Origin: Prevotella sp.
GTDB taxonomy: Bacteria > Bacteroidota > Bacteroidia > Bacteroidales > Bacteroidaceae
Assembly (NCBI GenBank): GCA_024680755.1
Contig: JAILBT010000138.1
Coordinates: 1-36,641, forward strand
Reading direction: 5' to 3'
DNA: 36,641 nt
Positions 16,366-25,653 of this stretch are shown here, piece after piece (positions within the stretch are counted from its first letter, which is position 1; the number at the start of each line of letters is the position of its first letter). Below the pieces are notes generated by a model that was given only the letters and a program-made list of their open reading frames with translations, was not told where the DNA came from and searched no databases. Both the position numbers and the translations under genes were made by a program.

Positions 16366-17001
16366 ATGTCTCCACGCAATTTCTTCGGGAAGCTATTCTC
16401 CCGCATGCTGATACTGAACCTGCTGGCCATGCTGCTGGTGCTGGTGCTGACGGTGGTCGGCGTCCACTACGCCCTGAACGTCTATACCCGCCACGACGAG
16501 GGCGTGAAGGTGCCCGACCTGACGGGCGTGAAGCTGACACGGGCCATAGAGCGACTCGGCCACATCGGGCTGGCGCTGACGGTCAACGACTCGGCCTACA
16601 ACCGCTCGCGGCCAGCCGGCGTCGTGCTGCAGCAGACACCTGCAGCGGGCTCGATGGTAAAGCAGGGGCACAACATATATGTGACCATCAACAGCACCTC
16701 GTCGCCATCGTTCCCCATACCCGACATCGTGGACAACTGCAGCGCACGCGAGGCTCAGGCACGCCTGCTGGCCATAGGCTTCCGGCTGCTGCCCGACAAG
16801 GAGGTGGAGGGCGAGAAAGACTGGGTCTATGGACTGGAGATCAACGGCCGGCCCGTCACCGCCGGCGAGCGCGTCAGCATCGACACGCCGCTGCAGCTGC
16901 TCGTGGGCAACGGCCTGACCGACGGCTATCTCTACGACGAGATTTATGACGACGAAGACAACATATATAACGAACAACCGCAAAACAATGATATGCCCTG
17001 A
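16366..17001 (+). CDS. Membrane-anchored PASTA domain protein
   Basis: The 211-aa protein has one transmembrane segment (about residues 13-36) and then PASTA-type repeats: VPDLTGVKLTRAIERLGHIGL (about 48-115) and IPDIVDNCSAREAQARLLAIGF (about 118-185). The tail is acidic. PASTA domains bind peptidoglycan or muropeptides in penicillin-binding proteins and Ser/Thr kinases. No kinase or transpeptidase domain is present, so this is a stand-alone cell-wall sensor or scaffold of unknown role. Its end overlaps the RluD-type gene by 14 bp. Confidence 0.88.
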   Translation: MSPRNFFGKLFSRMLILNLLAMLLVLVLTVVGVHYALNVYTRHDEGVKVPDLTGVKLTRAIERLGHIGLALTVNDSAYNRSRPAGVVLQQTPAAGSMVKQGHNIYVTINSTSSPSFPIPDIVDNCSAREAQARLLAIGFRLLPDKEVEGEKDWVYGLEINGRPVTAGERVSIDTPLQLLVGNGLTDGYLYDEIYDDEDNIYNEQPQNNDMP

Positions 17002-18142
17002 ACACACCGTAGGCCAGCAATGGCAAGACGACATGGAGCTTGCCGACGGGGCGCAAGAGGCAGACGAACTCGACGAGCTGCCCTATGCCGACGAGACGGA
17101 CAGTCACACGCTCTACGAACACCAGCGATATGTGGCCGACGCGGGGCAACAGCCGCTCCGTGTGGATAAGTTTCTGGCCACGCAGATGCGGGGCAGCAGC
17201 CGCGCCCGCATACAGGCCGCAGCCGAGACAGGACATATCTTTGTCTGCACCGCGGCCGACCAGGCACAGGGCAGGACAGGGCAGCCAGTAAAGAGCAACT
17301 ACCGCGTCCGACCTGGCGACATCGTGACGCTGATGCTGGAGCGGCCCAAGCGCGACTGGCACATCGAGGCTCAGGACATACCCCTCGACGTGGTCTATGA
17401 AGACGACGTGCTGCTGGTGGTGAACAAGCCGGCAGGCATGGTGGTGCACCCGGGCTGCGGCAACTTCGACGGTACGCTGGTCAACGCCCTGGCCTGGCAC
17501 CTGCGCGACGACCCGCGCTACGACCCCGACTCGCCCGAGGTGGGACTCTGCCATCGTATTGACAAGGACACCAGCGGACTGCTCGTCGTGGCAAAGACAC
17601 CCGAGGCAAAGAGCTGTCTCGGACGGCAGTTCTACGACCACAGCAGCCGGCGCACATACAACGCCCTGGTCTGGGGACGCTTTGCCGACGACCGGGGAAC
17701 CATCACCGGCAACATCGGACGCGACGTGCGCGACCGGCAGCGCATGGCTGTCTATCCGATGGACGGACCGGTGGGAAAGCCCGCCGTGACCCACTACCGG
17801 GTGATGGAGTCGTTCGGCTACACCACACTGGTGGAATGTCGGCTGGAGACGGGACGCACCCACCAGATACGCGCTCACATGAAGCACATAGGCCACCCGC
17901 TCTTCGCCGACGAACGCTATGGCGGCACGCAGGTGCTGCGCGGCGAGCGCACGGCGGCCTACCGCGCTTTCATCGCCAACTGCTTCGCGCTGTGCCCGCG
18001 ACAGGCTCTGCACGCACGCACGCTGGGCTTCAGCCACCCCGCCAGCGGGCAGCAGATGGACTTCTGCTCGCCCCTGCCTGCCGACATGCAGGCGCTGATA
18101 GACAAGTGGCGCAGATATGTGGGAAGCCAGGACACCCTGTGA
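16988..18142 (+). CDS. RluA/RluD-family 23S rRNA pseudouridine synthase
   Basis: The 384-aa protein has an S4 RNA-binding domain (about residues 56-115) and the catalytic core with HRIDKDTSGLLV, where Asp192 is the catalytic residue, then the GRTHQIRAH motif. The family converts specific uridines of large-subunit rRNA to pseudouridine. RluD is the closest type, but target sites cannot be read from sequence. The ATG at 16988 overlaps the PASTA gene and gives an acidic 50-residue leader; a later ATG near 17032 is possible. After the stop, a GCCCC/GGGGC hairpin (18156-18169) may mark the transcript end. Confidence 0.92.
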   Translation: MICPEHTVGQQWQDDMELADGAQEADELDELPYADETDSHTLYEHQRYVADAGQQPLRVDKFLATQMRGSSRARIQAAAETGHIFVCTAADQAQGRTGQPVKSNYRVRPGDIVTLMLERPKRDWHIEAQDIPLDVVYEDDVLLVVNKPAGMVVHPGCGNFDGTLVNALAWHLRDDPRYDPDSPEVGLCHRIDKDTSGLLVVAKTPEAKSCLGRQFYDHSSRRTYNALVWGRFADDRGTITGNIGRDVRDRQRMAVYPMDGPVGKPAVTHYRVMESFGYTTLVECRLETGRTHQIRAHMKHIGHPLFADERYGGTQVLRGERTAAYRAFIANCFALCPRQALHARTLGFSHPASGQQMDFCSPLPADMQALIDKWRRYVGSQDTL

Positions 18143-18155
18143 CATAAGGCTAACA

Positions 18156-18169
18156 GCCCCCGAAGGGGC
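18156..18169 (+). terminator. Possible weak transcript-end hairpin
   Basis: A 5-bp GC stem (GCCCC/GGGGC) with a CGAA tetraloop lies 13 bp after the RluD-type stop and ahead of a new promoter. There is no T-tract, so a terminator role is tentative. Confidence 0.35.
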
Positions 18170-18191
18170 CGAAAAGAAATGCCGCGGAAAA

Positions 18192-18223
18192 TTTGGCCGT
18201 GATAAGGCTTTTTCGTAACTTTG
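18192..18223 (+). promoter_or_regulatory. Promoter of the pectin methylesterase gene
   Basis: TTTG (18192-18195), a 20-bp spacer and TAACTTTG (18216-18223) match the Bacteroidetes consensus. The predicted leader is about 70 nt, so this gene is transcribed separately from the guaB block. Confidence 0.8.
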
Positions 18224-18298
18224 CCACGCAGTTCTGCTGACAGACATAGCACATAACATATTACCTAATACACAAACACCTAAAACCAAGCCACCACT

Positions 18299-21200
18299 AT
18301 GAACCACAACTTACTGCGTTTTTCCTTATCATACCTCTTGGCAGCGTTCGTCTCGGCGGCCAGCGCCGAAGATGTCACAGCGCAGTGGGACTGGCAGAAC
18401 GCCGTTCCCGCATCAGTGACAGAGACAAACATTCAGGGCACCGACGCCTCTGGCCAGGTGGACTCTGATGTCGAAGGCATAGCCCTGAACGTGAAGGCAG
18501 CCGTGGCCGGCACGAATATCAAGCTGCAGTATAACGCCTCGGGCTACGCCCAGTTCAACAAGAACACCGAGATAGACGTGCCCGTGGGCAACGCCGGCGA
18601 CGTGGTGACGGTGGTGAGCTATCCTGGACAGTCGAACTATACCGTGGGCGGCACCGACGCCACGGGCCAGAACACCTTCAGCTACACCGCCAAGAGCGCC
18701 GATGCCACGAAGGGCTACGTGCCCGTCGTCGCAACGGCCACGGCATACCTCTACAGCATCAAGGTGGAGATGAAGACCCCGCAGGGGCCAGCCACTCTCG
18801 ACAACGAGCCCGCCACGGCCTCTTTCCCCTTCAACCTTGGCACCGACGGACAGACTGCCACGTTCAGCCAGGCCGCATATTTCCTCAACAGCAAGGTGAC
18901 ATACGGCAGCAACCTGACACTTGATGGAAAAGACAACAAAGGCCACAACCAGACATGGTTCAACCCTGCCGCCAAGGAGACGAATGCGGCCGAGAGCAAT
19001 GCCATACGCTTCATCGTCACACCGAAGCCCGGACTGCGCTTCACCGCTACAAAGGTAAGCTTCAAGGCCACACGCTACGGCACCAACGGCGGTTACATGG
19101 ACATAGCATGGCAGAACGCCGACGGCACCACCCTGACCCTTGACACCAACCAGCGGCCAAACCGCGACAGCGATGCCGAGCCCGTCAGCCAGTATGCGTA
19201 TGACATCAGCGGCGCCACCGCCGGCGACGGCCCACAGGGGCTGCTCATCAACCTCTATAGCCTCGACCCCGGCAAGCATGTGGGCTATGCCGACATCGTC
19301 GTCGAGGGCACACTAAGCGGCACCGAGCAGGCTGTGCCCATACTGGCCTCGTTCAAGATCAACGGCACGGAATACAGCGTTGACGACGTGTTCGGCCAGC
19401 AGTATGAGGCAACGCTCGAGCTGAGCAAGACAGAGGCTATGGTGAGCACGGACAACCCCCTGACCGACATCACCGCTGCCACCGGCGAGCTGGGCACCGT
19501 CACATACACGGGCAACGCCACTGCCTGCACCGTGACAATACCCGTCAGCGCCGGCAGCACCACCATCAACTATGTACTGAAGGTGGTGCAGAAGTCCGAC
19601 TTCACCCTGACATACATCAACACCGACGGCAGCGTCATCGGCACGCAGACCATAGAGAAAGACCAGGCGATAGGCACCTTCGCCTATAGCATCGAGGCTG
19701 CCACATCGACAGAAGGCAAGCAGGCCCGCGGATGGTTCAAGCACAACTATGTTGGCGAGAAATATGCCGTGACCGACCTTGTGACGGCCAACATCAGGCT
19801 CTATGCCATCCAGACCGAGATAGAGGGACCGAGCGACAGCCGCAAGTATGTGTTCGACCTGACAGACCCCTTCTTCTACGACGAGGACCACGAGGCGTTC
19901 AACTCCGTTGGCAACGGCCGCTACTACAACAACCACGGGTGGGTGTTCGCCAGCGGCGACCGCGTGGAGCTGCTCGTAGGCCGCAAGGCTACGGTCATGC
20001 TGAAGCTGTGCGCCTACTCGGCCGACACGCAGATAGCCGTGTCCAACGGGCAGACGGTCGCTGCCAAGGCCGAGACCGACGGTGCCGTGGGCGGCTTCGC
20101 CTACGAGGGCGACGCGGGCACCGTCACGCTCACATTCAACGGCACAACATACCTGCACGGCATAACCATACTCAACACCACCACCACCAACTACGAGCGG
20201 CATGGCGACACCTTTACCGTCAAGGCCGGCGACGGCTCGAGCTTCATCGACGCGCTCGACGCTGCCAACGGCGAGCCGGCCGGCAACCCGCTGACCATCT
20301 ATCTGCCCAACGGCACATACGACCTGGGACAGGCCACGCTGACAACCATCGGGCGCGACAACATCACTATCAAGGGCGAAAGCCAGCACGACGTCGTGAT
20401 ACGCAACCTGCCCACGGCCGAAGGCATCGGCGTGACCGCCACGCTGCTCAACACCAGCAAGAACCTGACACTTGAGAGCCTGACGCTGAAGAACGACTAC
20501 CCCTACTACGACCCGCAGACGGGCAAGGCAGCGGCCAACGCCGGACGCGCCGTATGCCTGCAGGACAAAGGCAACTACACCGTCTGCCGTCAGGTGACCA
20601 TGCTGTCATACCAGGACACATACTATAGCAACAACTCCAACGGACAGTTCTACTTCGACCGCTGCGAGATACACGGACTGGTCGATTTCGTGTGCGGTGG
20701 CGGCGACGTGTTCTATGAGAACACCACCTTCTATCTCGAGAGCCGCGAGCTGACAGAGGGCGCAGGCGGCGTGACCATCGCCGCACCCAACGGCGGCAAG
20801 CAGTTCGGATATGTGATGGACCACTGCACCGTGGACTGCCACTCGAAGGAGTTCAACTTCGGACGCTCGTGGGGCAGCTTCGCCGGCCTGGCCTGGCTCA
20901 ACACCACACTGCTGCAGCCGACAAAAATCATCTCTACGCGCTTCACCGTGGCAGGCATGAACTCGGCGGCCGACAACTTCAAGGAGTATCGCAGCATGGA
21001 CACCGCCGGCAACGTTGTCAGCCCAGGCACCAACGTGATCAACTTCACCCACAGCAGCGGCAACAAGGAGTATGAGACCATACTGACCGACACCGAGGCC
21101 AATGTCTACAGCAAGGCTGACGTCTTTGCCGACGCGCCCGCCGAGTTCAAGACCCGCGTGGGCATAGGCACGGCAGATGCCATCGGGGAGATAAGCGGAC

Positions 21201-21313
21201 GCAGCGCCGCTGCCGACAAGGCAGCCGCCGTCTATAACATGCAGGGACAGCGCGTCAGCTCGGCCCGACGCGGACTCTACATACAAAACGGACGCAAGTT
21301 CATCATCAAGTAA
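18299..21313 (+). CDS. Large secreted pectinesterase (CE8) with N-terminal beta-sandwich modules
   Basis: The 1004-aa protein has a signal peptide (VSAASA|EDV). At the N-terminus is a WDWQNAVP-type module (about 25-160). A second beta-sandwich follows (about 165-335), then an Ig-like region (about 345-425), an InlB-like repeat segment (about 430-505) and another sandwich (about 515-630). The pectinesterase beta-helix spans about 635-930, with catalytic Asp773 (QDTYY), Asp796 (VDFVCGGGD) and Arg856 (GRSWG). CE8 enzymes remove methyl esters from homogalacturonan. The C-terminus, YNMQGQRV then RGLYIQNGRKFIIK, is the short tail common on Prevotella secreted proteins. No pectate lyase or SusCD pair is adjacent. 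Confidence 0.9.
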   Translation: MNHNLLRFSLSYLLAAFVSAASAEDVTAQWDWQNAVPASVTETNIQGTDASGQVDSDVEGIALNVKAAVAGTNIKLQYNASGYAQFNKNTEIDVPVGNAGDVVTVVSYPGQSNYTVGGTDATGQNTFSYTAKSADATKGYVPVVATATAYLYSIKVEMKTPQGPATLDNEPATASFPFNLGTDGQTATFSQAAYFLNSKVTYGSNLTLDGKDNKGHNQTWFNPAAKETNAAESNAIRFIVTPKPGLRFTATKVSFKATRYGTNGGYMDIAWQNADGTTLTLDTNQRPNRDSDAEPVSQYAYDISGATAGDGPQGLLINLYSLDPGKHVGYADIVVEGTLSGTEQAVPILASFKINGTEYSVDDVFGQQYEATLELSKTEAMVSTDNPLTDITAATGELGTVTYTGNATACTVTIPVSAGSTTINYVLKVVQKSDFTLTYINTDGSVIGTQTIEKDQAIGTFAYSIEAATSTEGKQARGWFKHNYVGEKYAVTDLVTANIRLYAIQTEIEGPSDSRKYVFDLTDPFFYDEDHEAFNSVGNGRYYNNHGWVFASGDRVELLVGRKATVMLKLCAYSADTQIAVSNGQTVAAKAETDGAVGGFAYEGDAGTVTLTFNGTTYLHGITILNTTTTNYERHGDTFTVKAGDGSSFIDALDAANGEPAGNPLTIYLPNGTYDLGQATLTTIGRDNITIKGESQHDVVIRNLPTAEGIGVTATLLNTSKNLTLESLTLKNDYPYYDPQTGKAAANAGRAVCLQDKGNYTVCRQVTMLSYQDTYYSNNSNGQFYFDRCEIHGLVDFVCGGGDVFYENTTFYLESRELTEGAGGVTIAAPNGGKQFGYVMDHCTVDCHSKEFNFGRSWGSFAGLAWLNTTLLQPTKIISTRFTVAGMNSAADNFKEYRSMDTAGNVVSPGTNVINFTHSSGNKEYETILTDTEANVYSKADVFADAPAEFKTRVGIGTADAIGEISGRSAAADKAAAVYNMQGQRVSSARRGLYIQNGRKFIIK

Positions 21314-21363
21314 GCTTGAGAATACACAATATTTTAACCTTACACAATTAACCTTCGACTGCT

Positions 21364-23274
21364 ATGGCAGAAATCAGAGAACGGCTCTTCCAGGAGTTCG
21401 CCGCCCCCACCACCCAGGAGTGGCTGGACAAGATACAGGTGGACCTGAAGGGAGCCGACTTCCAGAAGCGCTTAGTATGGCGCACCAACGAGGGCTTCAG
21501 CGTGCAGCCCTTCTACCGTCGCGAGGACCTGAAGGACCTCAAGACGCCCGACGCGCTGCCGGGCGAGTTCCCCTTCGTGCGCGGCAACAAGAAAACCGAC
21601 AACCAGTGGTACGTCCGCCAGAACATCAAGGCCGACGACCCCGTGGCCGCCAACGCCAAGGCCAAGGACATACTGAACCGCGGCATCGACTCGCTCGGCT
21701 TCCGCATACCTGGACCGAAGGTCAGCCGTGAGTATGTGGAGCAGCTGCTCGACGGCCTCTACCTCGACTGCATAGAGGTCAGCTACCGCACCTGCGCCTG
21801 CCATGTGCTCGAGCTGACCGACCTGCTGCTCGACTATTTCCAGGCCCACGGCTATGCCAAGGACAAGATAGTGGGCGGTGTGGGCTACGACCCCATCGAG
21901 CCCATGCTGGTCAAGGGCAAGGATACCACCGACAAGCTGGCCATAGCGCCACAGCTGGTGGAGAAGCTGAAAGACTACACCAACCTGCGCTGCGTGATGG
22001 TCCACAGCGAGACGCTGAACAACGCCGGAGCATACATCGTGCAGGAGCTGGGCTACGCCCTGAGCTGGGGCAACGAGTATATGCAGCAGCTGACCGATGC
22101 CGGCGTGCCGGCCGACCTGGCCGCAGGGAAGATAAAGTTCTACATGGGCGTGTCCGAAAACTATTTCATGGAGATAGCCAAGTTCCGCGCCATGCGTCTG
22201 CTATGGGCACAGATAGTGAAGCAATACGAGCCCAAGAGCGACGACAGCTGCAAGGCCATCATCAACGCCACCACATCGACCTACAACCTGACCATCTACG
22301 ACAGCTATGTCAACCTGCTGCGCTCGCAGACCGAGGCTATGTCGGCCGCCCTGGGCGGCATCCACTCGATGGTGGTCACACCGTTCGACGTGGCCTACGA
22401 GCCGCCCACCGACTTCAGCGAGCGCATAGCGCGCAACCAGCAGCTGCTGCTCAAGGAGGAGAGCCACTTCGGCACCATCGTCGATCCGGGGGCCGGCTCA
22501 TACTACATCGAACACCTGACCGACGCGCTGGCACGCGAGGCATGGAAGCTGTTCCTGAAGACAGAGGCCGAGGGCGGCTTCCTCGGGGCTGTGAAGAAGG
22601 GCCTCGTGCAAGACGACATCAACCAGACCAACGAGAAGCGCCACGGCGACGCAGCCAAGCGCAAGGAGTTCCTGCTGGGCACCAACCAGTTCCCCAACTT
22701 CAGCGAGAAGAGCGACGGCAAGCGACCCATTGACGCTCCCGCCAAGGAAGCATGTGCTCCTGCCAGCAGTTCGGCTGCTCCTGCCAGCAGTTCGGAATGT
22801 TGCGCCAGCGGTTCGGCATCGCCCTTCCCCTTCAAGCGTCTGGAGACATCCCGCCTCGCCGCCGACTACGAGGCCCTGCGCCTGCACACAGAGCAGACCC
22901 GCGTGCCCACGGCTTTCATGCTGACCATAGGCAACCTGGCCATGCGGCAGGCACGCGCACAGTTCTCGTGCAACTTCCTTGCAACGGCCGGATGGAAGGT
23001 GATAGACAACCTGGGCTTCAAGACCGTGCAGGAAGGCATCGACGCCGCACTGGAGCAGAAAGCCGACGTCGTCGTCATCTGCTCGTCAGACGACGAATAT
23101 GCCGAATACGCCATACCGGCCTACCAGTATCTTGACGGACGCGCCATGTTCGTCGTCGCCGGTGCACCGGCCTGCATGGACCAGCTGAAGGCTGCCGGCA
23201 TAGAGAATTTCATCCATGTGCGCTGCAACGTGCTCGAGACAATGAAGCAGTATAACGAGAAACTGAACATCTAA
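21364..23274 (+). CDS. mutA: Methylmalonyl-CoA mutase small (beta) subunit
   Basis: The 636-aa protein is a non-catalytic partner of the B12 enzyme that interconverts succinyl-CoA and R-methylmalonyl-CoA, a route to propionate. A TIM-barrel-like domain spans to about 440, and a flavodoxin-like domain lies at about 490-636. The latter lacks the cobalt-binding DxHxxG motif, as expected for this subunit. The linker (about 465-485) is an in-frame 7-residue repeat, APASSSA-APASSSE-CCASGSA. The gene is 50 bp after the pectinesterase stop. The usual tight junction to mutB is broken by a 210-bp gap carrying an inserted element. Confidence 0.95.
   Translation: MAEIRERLFQEFAAPTTQEWLDKIQVDLKGADFQKRLVWRTNEGFSVQPFYRREDLKDLKTPDALPGEFPFVRGNKKTDNQWYVRQNIKADDPVAANAKAKDILNRGIDSLGFRIPGPKVSREYVEQLLDGLYLDCIEVSYRTCACHVLELTDLLLDYFQAHGYAKDKIVGGVGYDPIEPMLVKGKDTTDKLAIAPQLVEKLKDYTNLRCVMVHSETLNNAGAYIVQELGYALSWGNEYMQQLTDAGVPADLAAGKIKFYMGVSENYFMEIAKFRAMRLLWAQIVKQYEPKSDDSCKAIINATTSTYNLTIYDSYVNLLRSQTEAMSAALGGIHSMVVTPFDVAYEPPTDFSERIARNQQLLLKEESHFGTIVDPGAGSYYIEHLTDALAREAWKLFLKTEAEGGFLGAVKKGLVQDDINQTNEKRHGDAAKRKEFLLGTNQFPNFSEKSDGKRPIDAPAKEACAPASSSAAPASSSECCASGSASPFPFKRLETSRLAADYEALRLHTEQTRVPTAFMLTIGNLAMRQARAQFSCNFLATAGWKVIDNLGFKTVQEGIDAALEQKADVVVICSSDDEYAEYAIPAYQYLDGRAMFVVAGAPACMDQLKAAGIENFIHVRCNVLETMKQYNEKLNI
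22756..22816 (+). repeat. 21-bp in-frame tandem repeat in the mutA linker
   Basis: GCTCCTGCCAGCAGTTCGG occurs at 22756 and 22777, and a degenerate third copy ends at 22816. The 21-bp period keeps the frame and encodes seven-residue Ala/Pro/Ser units between the two mutA domains. Confidence 0.85.
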
Positions 23275-23281
23275 AAAAATT

Positions 23282-23468
23282 ACGATTTACTATTAACAAT
23301 TGATTTACCATTTTGCCATTTAGTTATTTATGACTAAAGACGAGCTGCGAGAGAGGCTGACATCGTTTGCTGTGCGCATTGTCACGATGGCGGACGCAAT
23401 GCCAAGCACCATCTCCGGCATGGCAGTCAAATGACATAGAAGAAAATGAATAGTAAATAGTAAATCGT
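23282..23468. mobile_element. 187-bp element with 13-bp inverted ends between mutA and mutB (MITE-like)
   Basis: ACGATTTACTATT (23282-23294) and its exact reverse complement AATAGTAAATCGT (23456-23468) bound a 187-bp segment. The right end also carries a tandem TAGTAAA doublet. Inside is the 5' part of a four-helix-bundle gene. No clear target-site duplication is visible. It looks like a small non-autonomous insertion or a decayed cargo unit; the type of mobility is unknown. Confidence 0.6.
23330..23434 (+). pseudogene. Four-helix-bundle protein, N-terminal remnant (34 codons)
   Basis: The ATG at 23330 opens MTKDELRERLTSFAVRIV, then DAMPSTISG, closely matching the N-terminus of the four-helix-bundle (23S rRNA IVS-like, TIGR02436) family. 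That family typically continues through conserved text such as NQLLRSGTSVGANYRAA for about 120 aa. Here a TGA follows GMAVK at codon 35 and nothing of the rest is present. It is a truncated copy. These small genes are widely dispersed in Bacteroidetes genomes. Confidence 0.72.
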
Positions 23469-23484
23469 CAGACAGTAAATAAGT

Positions 23485-25653
23485 ATGAGGAAAGATTTCA
23501 GCAGCATTGACATCTACGCCGGGATACACCCAAGCGACGGCCGGCAGTGGATCAAAGACAACCATATCTCGGCCGACTGGCACACACCGGAGCATATCGA
23601 CGTCAGGCCCGTATATACCAAGGAGGACCTTGAGGGCATGGAGCACCTCGACTACACCGCCGGCATACCGCCGTACCTGCGCGGCCCCTACTCGATGATG
23701 TATCCCTTCCGCCCGTGGACCATCAGGCAGTATGCCGGTTTCTCGACGGCCGAAGAGTCGAACGCCTTCTACCGCCGCAACCTGGCCTCCGGACAGAAGG
23801 GCCTCTCTGTGGCCTTCGACCTGCCCACACACCGCGGCTACGACCCCGACAACGCACGCGTGGTGGGCGACGTGGGCAAGGCCGGCGTCTCCATCTGCAA
23901 CGAGGAGAACATGAAGGTGCTCTTTGCCGGAATACCCCTGAACAAGATGTCGGTCTCGATGACCATGAACGGGGCTGTGCTGCCCATACTGGCTTTCTAT
24001 ATCGTAGCCGGACTGGAGCAGGGAGCGCAGCTCGAGGAAATGGCCGGAACCATTCAGAACGACATTCTGAAGGAGTTCATGGTGCGCAACACCTACATCT
24101 ACCCGCCGGCCTTCTCGATGAAGATCATCGCCGACATCTTCGAATATACGTCGCAGAAGATGCCTAAGTTCAACTCCATCTCCATCTCGGGCTACCACAT
24201 GCAGGAGGCCGGTGCCACGGCCGACATCGAGCTGGCCTACACCCTGGCCGACGGCATGGACTATCTGCGCACGGGCATCAACGCCGGCATCGACATCGAC
24301 GCCTTCGCCCCACGCCTGTCGTTCTTCTGGGCCATAGGCACCAACCATTTCATGGAGATAGCTAAGATGCGCGCCGGCCGACTGCTGTGGGCAAAGATAA
24401 CGAAGATGTTCGGAGCCAAGAATCCCAAGTCGATGGCACTGCGCACACACTCGCAGACATCGGGCTGGAGCCTGACCGAGCAAGACCCGTTCAACAACGT
24501 TGGCCGCACATGCATAGAGGCTATGGCCGCCGTGCTGGGCCACACGCAGTCGCTGCATACCAACGCTCTGGACGAAGCCATCGCCCTGCCCACTGACTTC
24601 TCGGCGCGAATAGCCCGCAACACGCAGATATACATACAGAACGAGACCAAGGTGTGCAAGCAGATTGACCCCTGGGCCGGTTCCTACTATGTGGAGACGC
24701 TGACCAACGAGCTCGTGCACAAGGCTTGGGAGCACATTCAGGAGATCGAGAAGCTGGGCGGCATGGCCAAGGCCATCGAGACGGGACTGCCCAAGATGCG
24801 TATCGAGGAGGCTGCCGCGCGCACTCAGGCACGTATCGACAGCGGCCAGCAGACCATCGTGGGCATCAACAAGTATAGGCTGGACCACGAGGATCCGATA
24901 GACATACTGGAGATTGACAACTCGGCCGTGCGGCGCCAGCAGGAGGAACTGCTGCAGCAAGTCAAGGCAAATCGCGACGAGGCCGCCTGCCGCCAGGCGC
25001 TGCAGGCCATCACCGACTGCGTGCGCGAGTTCAACGAGGGCCGCAAGAGCGAGCAGAACCTGCTCGACCTGGCCGTCAAGGCTGCGCAGCTGCGCTGCAC
25101 ACTGGGAGAGATAAGCGATGCCTGCGAGGAAATCGTGGGCCGGTATAAAGCAGTGATAAGAACCATTTCAGGCGTGTATTCATCAGAAAGCAAAAACGAC
25201 AAACAGTTTGAGGAGGCCTGCAGGCTGACCGACGAGTTTGCAGAGAAGGAGGGACGGCGTCCGCGTATCTTTATCGCCAAGATGGGACAGGACGGCCACG
25301 ACCGTGGAGCTAAAGTAGTGGCGACAGGTTATGCCGACTGCGGCTACGACGTGGACATGGGACCGCTGTTCCAGACGCCCGAGGAGGCCGCACGCGAGGC
25401 TGTGGAGAACGACGTCCACATCGTCGGTGCCAGCTCGCTGGCCGCCGGCCACAAGACGCTCATACCGCAGCTCATCGAGGAGCTCAAGCGTCTGGGGCGG
25501 CCCGACATCATGGTCACCGCCGGCGGCGTCATACCCGCCCAGGACTACGACTTCCTCTATCGGGCCGGCGTAGCCTGTATCTTCGGACCGGGCACCCCCG
25601 TGGCCTACAGCGCCATACAGATGATGAAGATACTGCTGGGCAAGGAAGACTGA
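23485..25653 (+). CDS. mutB: Methylmalonyl-CoA mutase large (alpha) subunit
   Basis: The 722-aa catalytic subunit has a substrate-binding TIM barrel to about residue 560 (with [11 protein letters not shown] and [14 protein letters not shown] near the N-terminus) and a C-terminal cobalamin domain with DGHDRG, His605 being the cobalt ligand. It interconverts succinyl-CoA and R-methylmalonyl-CoA with adenosylcobalamin, as a heterodimer with the product of the upstream gene. Its TGA overlaps the next ATG (TGATG), so the following flavoprotein is translationally coupled. Confidence 0.97.
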   Translation: MRKDFSSIDIYAGIHPSDGRQWIKDNHISADWHTPEHIDVRPVYTKEDLEGMEHLDYTAGIPPYLRGPYSMMYPFRPWTIRQYAGFSTAEESNAFYRRNLASGQKGLSVAFDLPTHRGYDPDNARVVGDVGKAGVSICNEENMKVLFAGIPLNKMSVSMTMNGAVLPILAFYIVAGLEQGAQLEEMAGTIQNDILKEFMVRNTYIYPPAFSMKIIADIFEYTSQKMPKFNSISISGYHMQEAGATADIELAYTLADGMDYLRTGINAGIDIDAFAPRLSFFWAIGTNHFMEIAKMRAGRLLWAKITKMFGAKNPKSMALRTHSQTSGWSLTEQDPFNNVGRTCIEAMAAVLGHTQSLHTNALDEAIALPTDFSARIARNTQIYIQNETKVCKQIDPWAGSYYVETLTNELVHKAWEHIQEIEKLGGMAKAIETGLPKMRIEEAAARTQARIDSGQQTIVGINKYRLDHEDPIDILEIDNSAVRRQQEELLQQVKANRDEAACRQALQAITDCVREFNEGRKSEQNLLDLAVKAAQLRCTLGEISDACEEIVGRYKAVIRTISGVYSSESKNDKQFEEACRLTDEFAEKEGRRPRIFIAKMGQDGHDRGAKVVATGYADCGYDVDMGPLFQTPEEAAREAVENDVHIVGASSLAAGHKTLIPQLIEELKRLGRPDIMVTAGGVIPAQDYDFLYRAGVACIFGPGTPVAYSAIQMMKILLGKED

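Noticed and set aside
21314..21363. Cobalamin riboswitch ahead of mutA
   Set aside because: The gap is only 50 bp and has no B12-box-like sequence.
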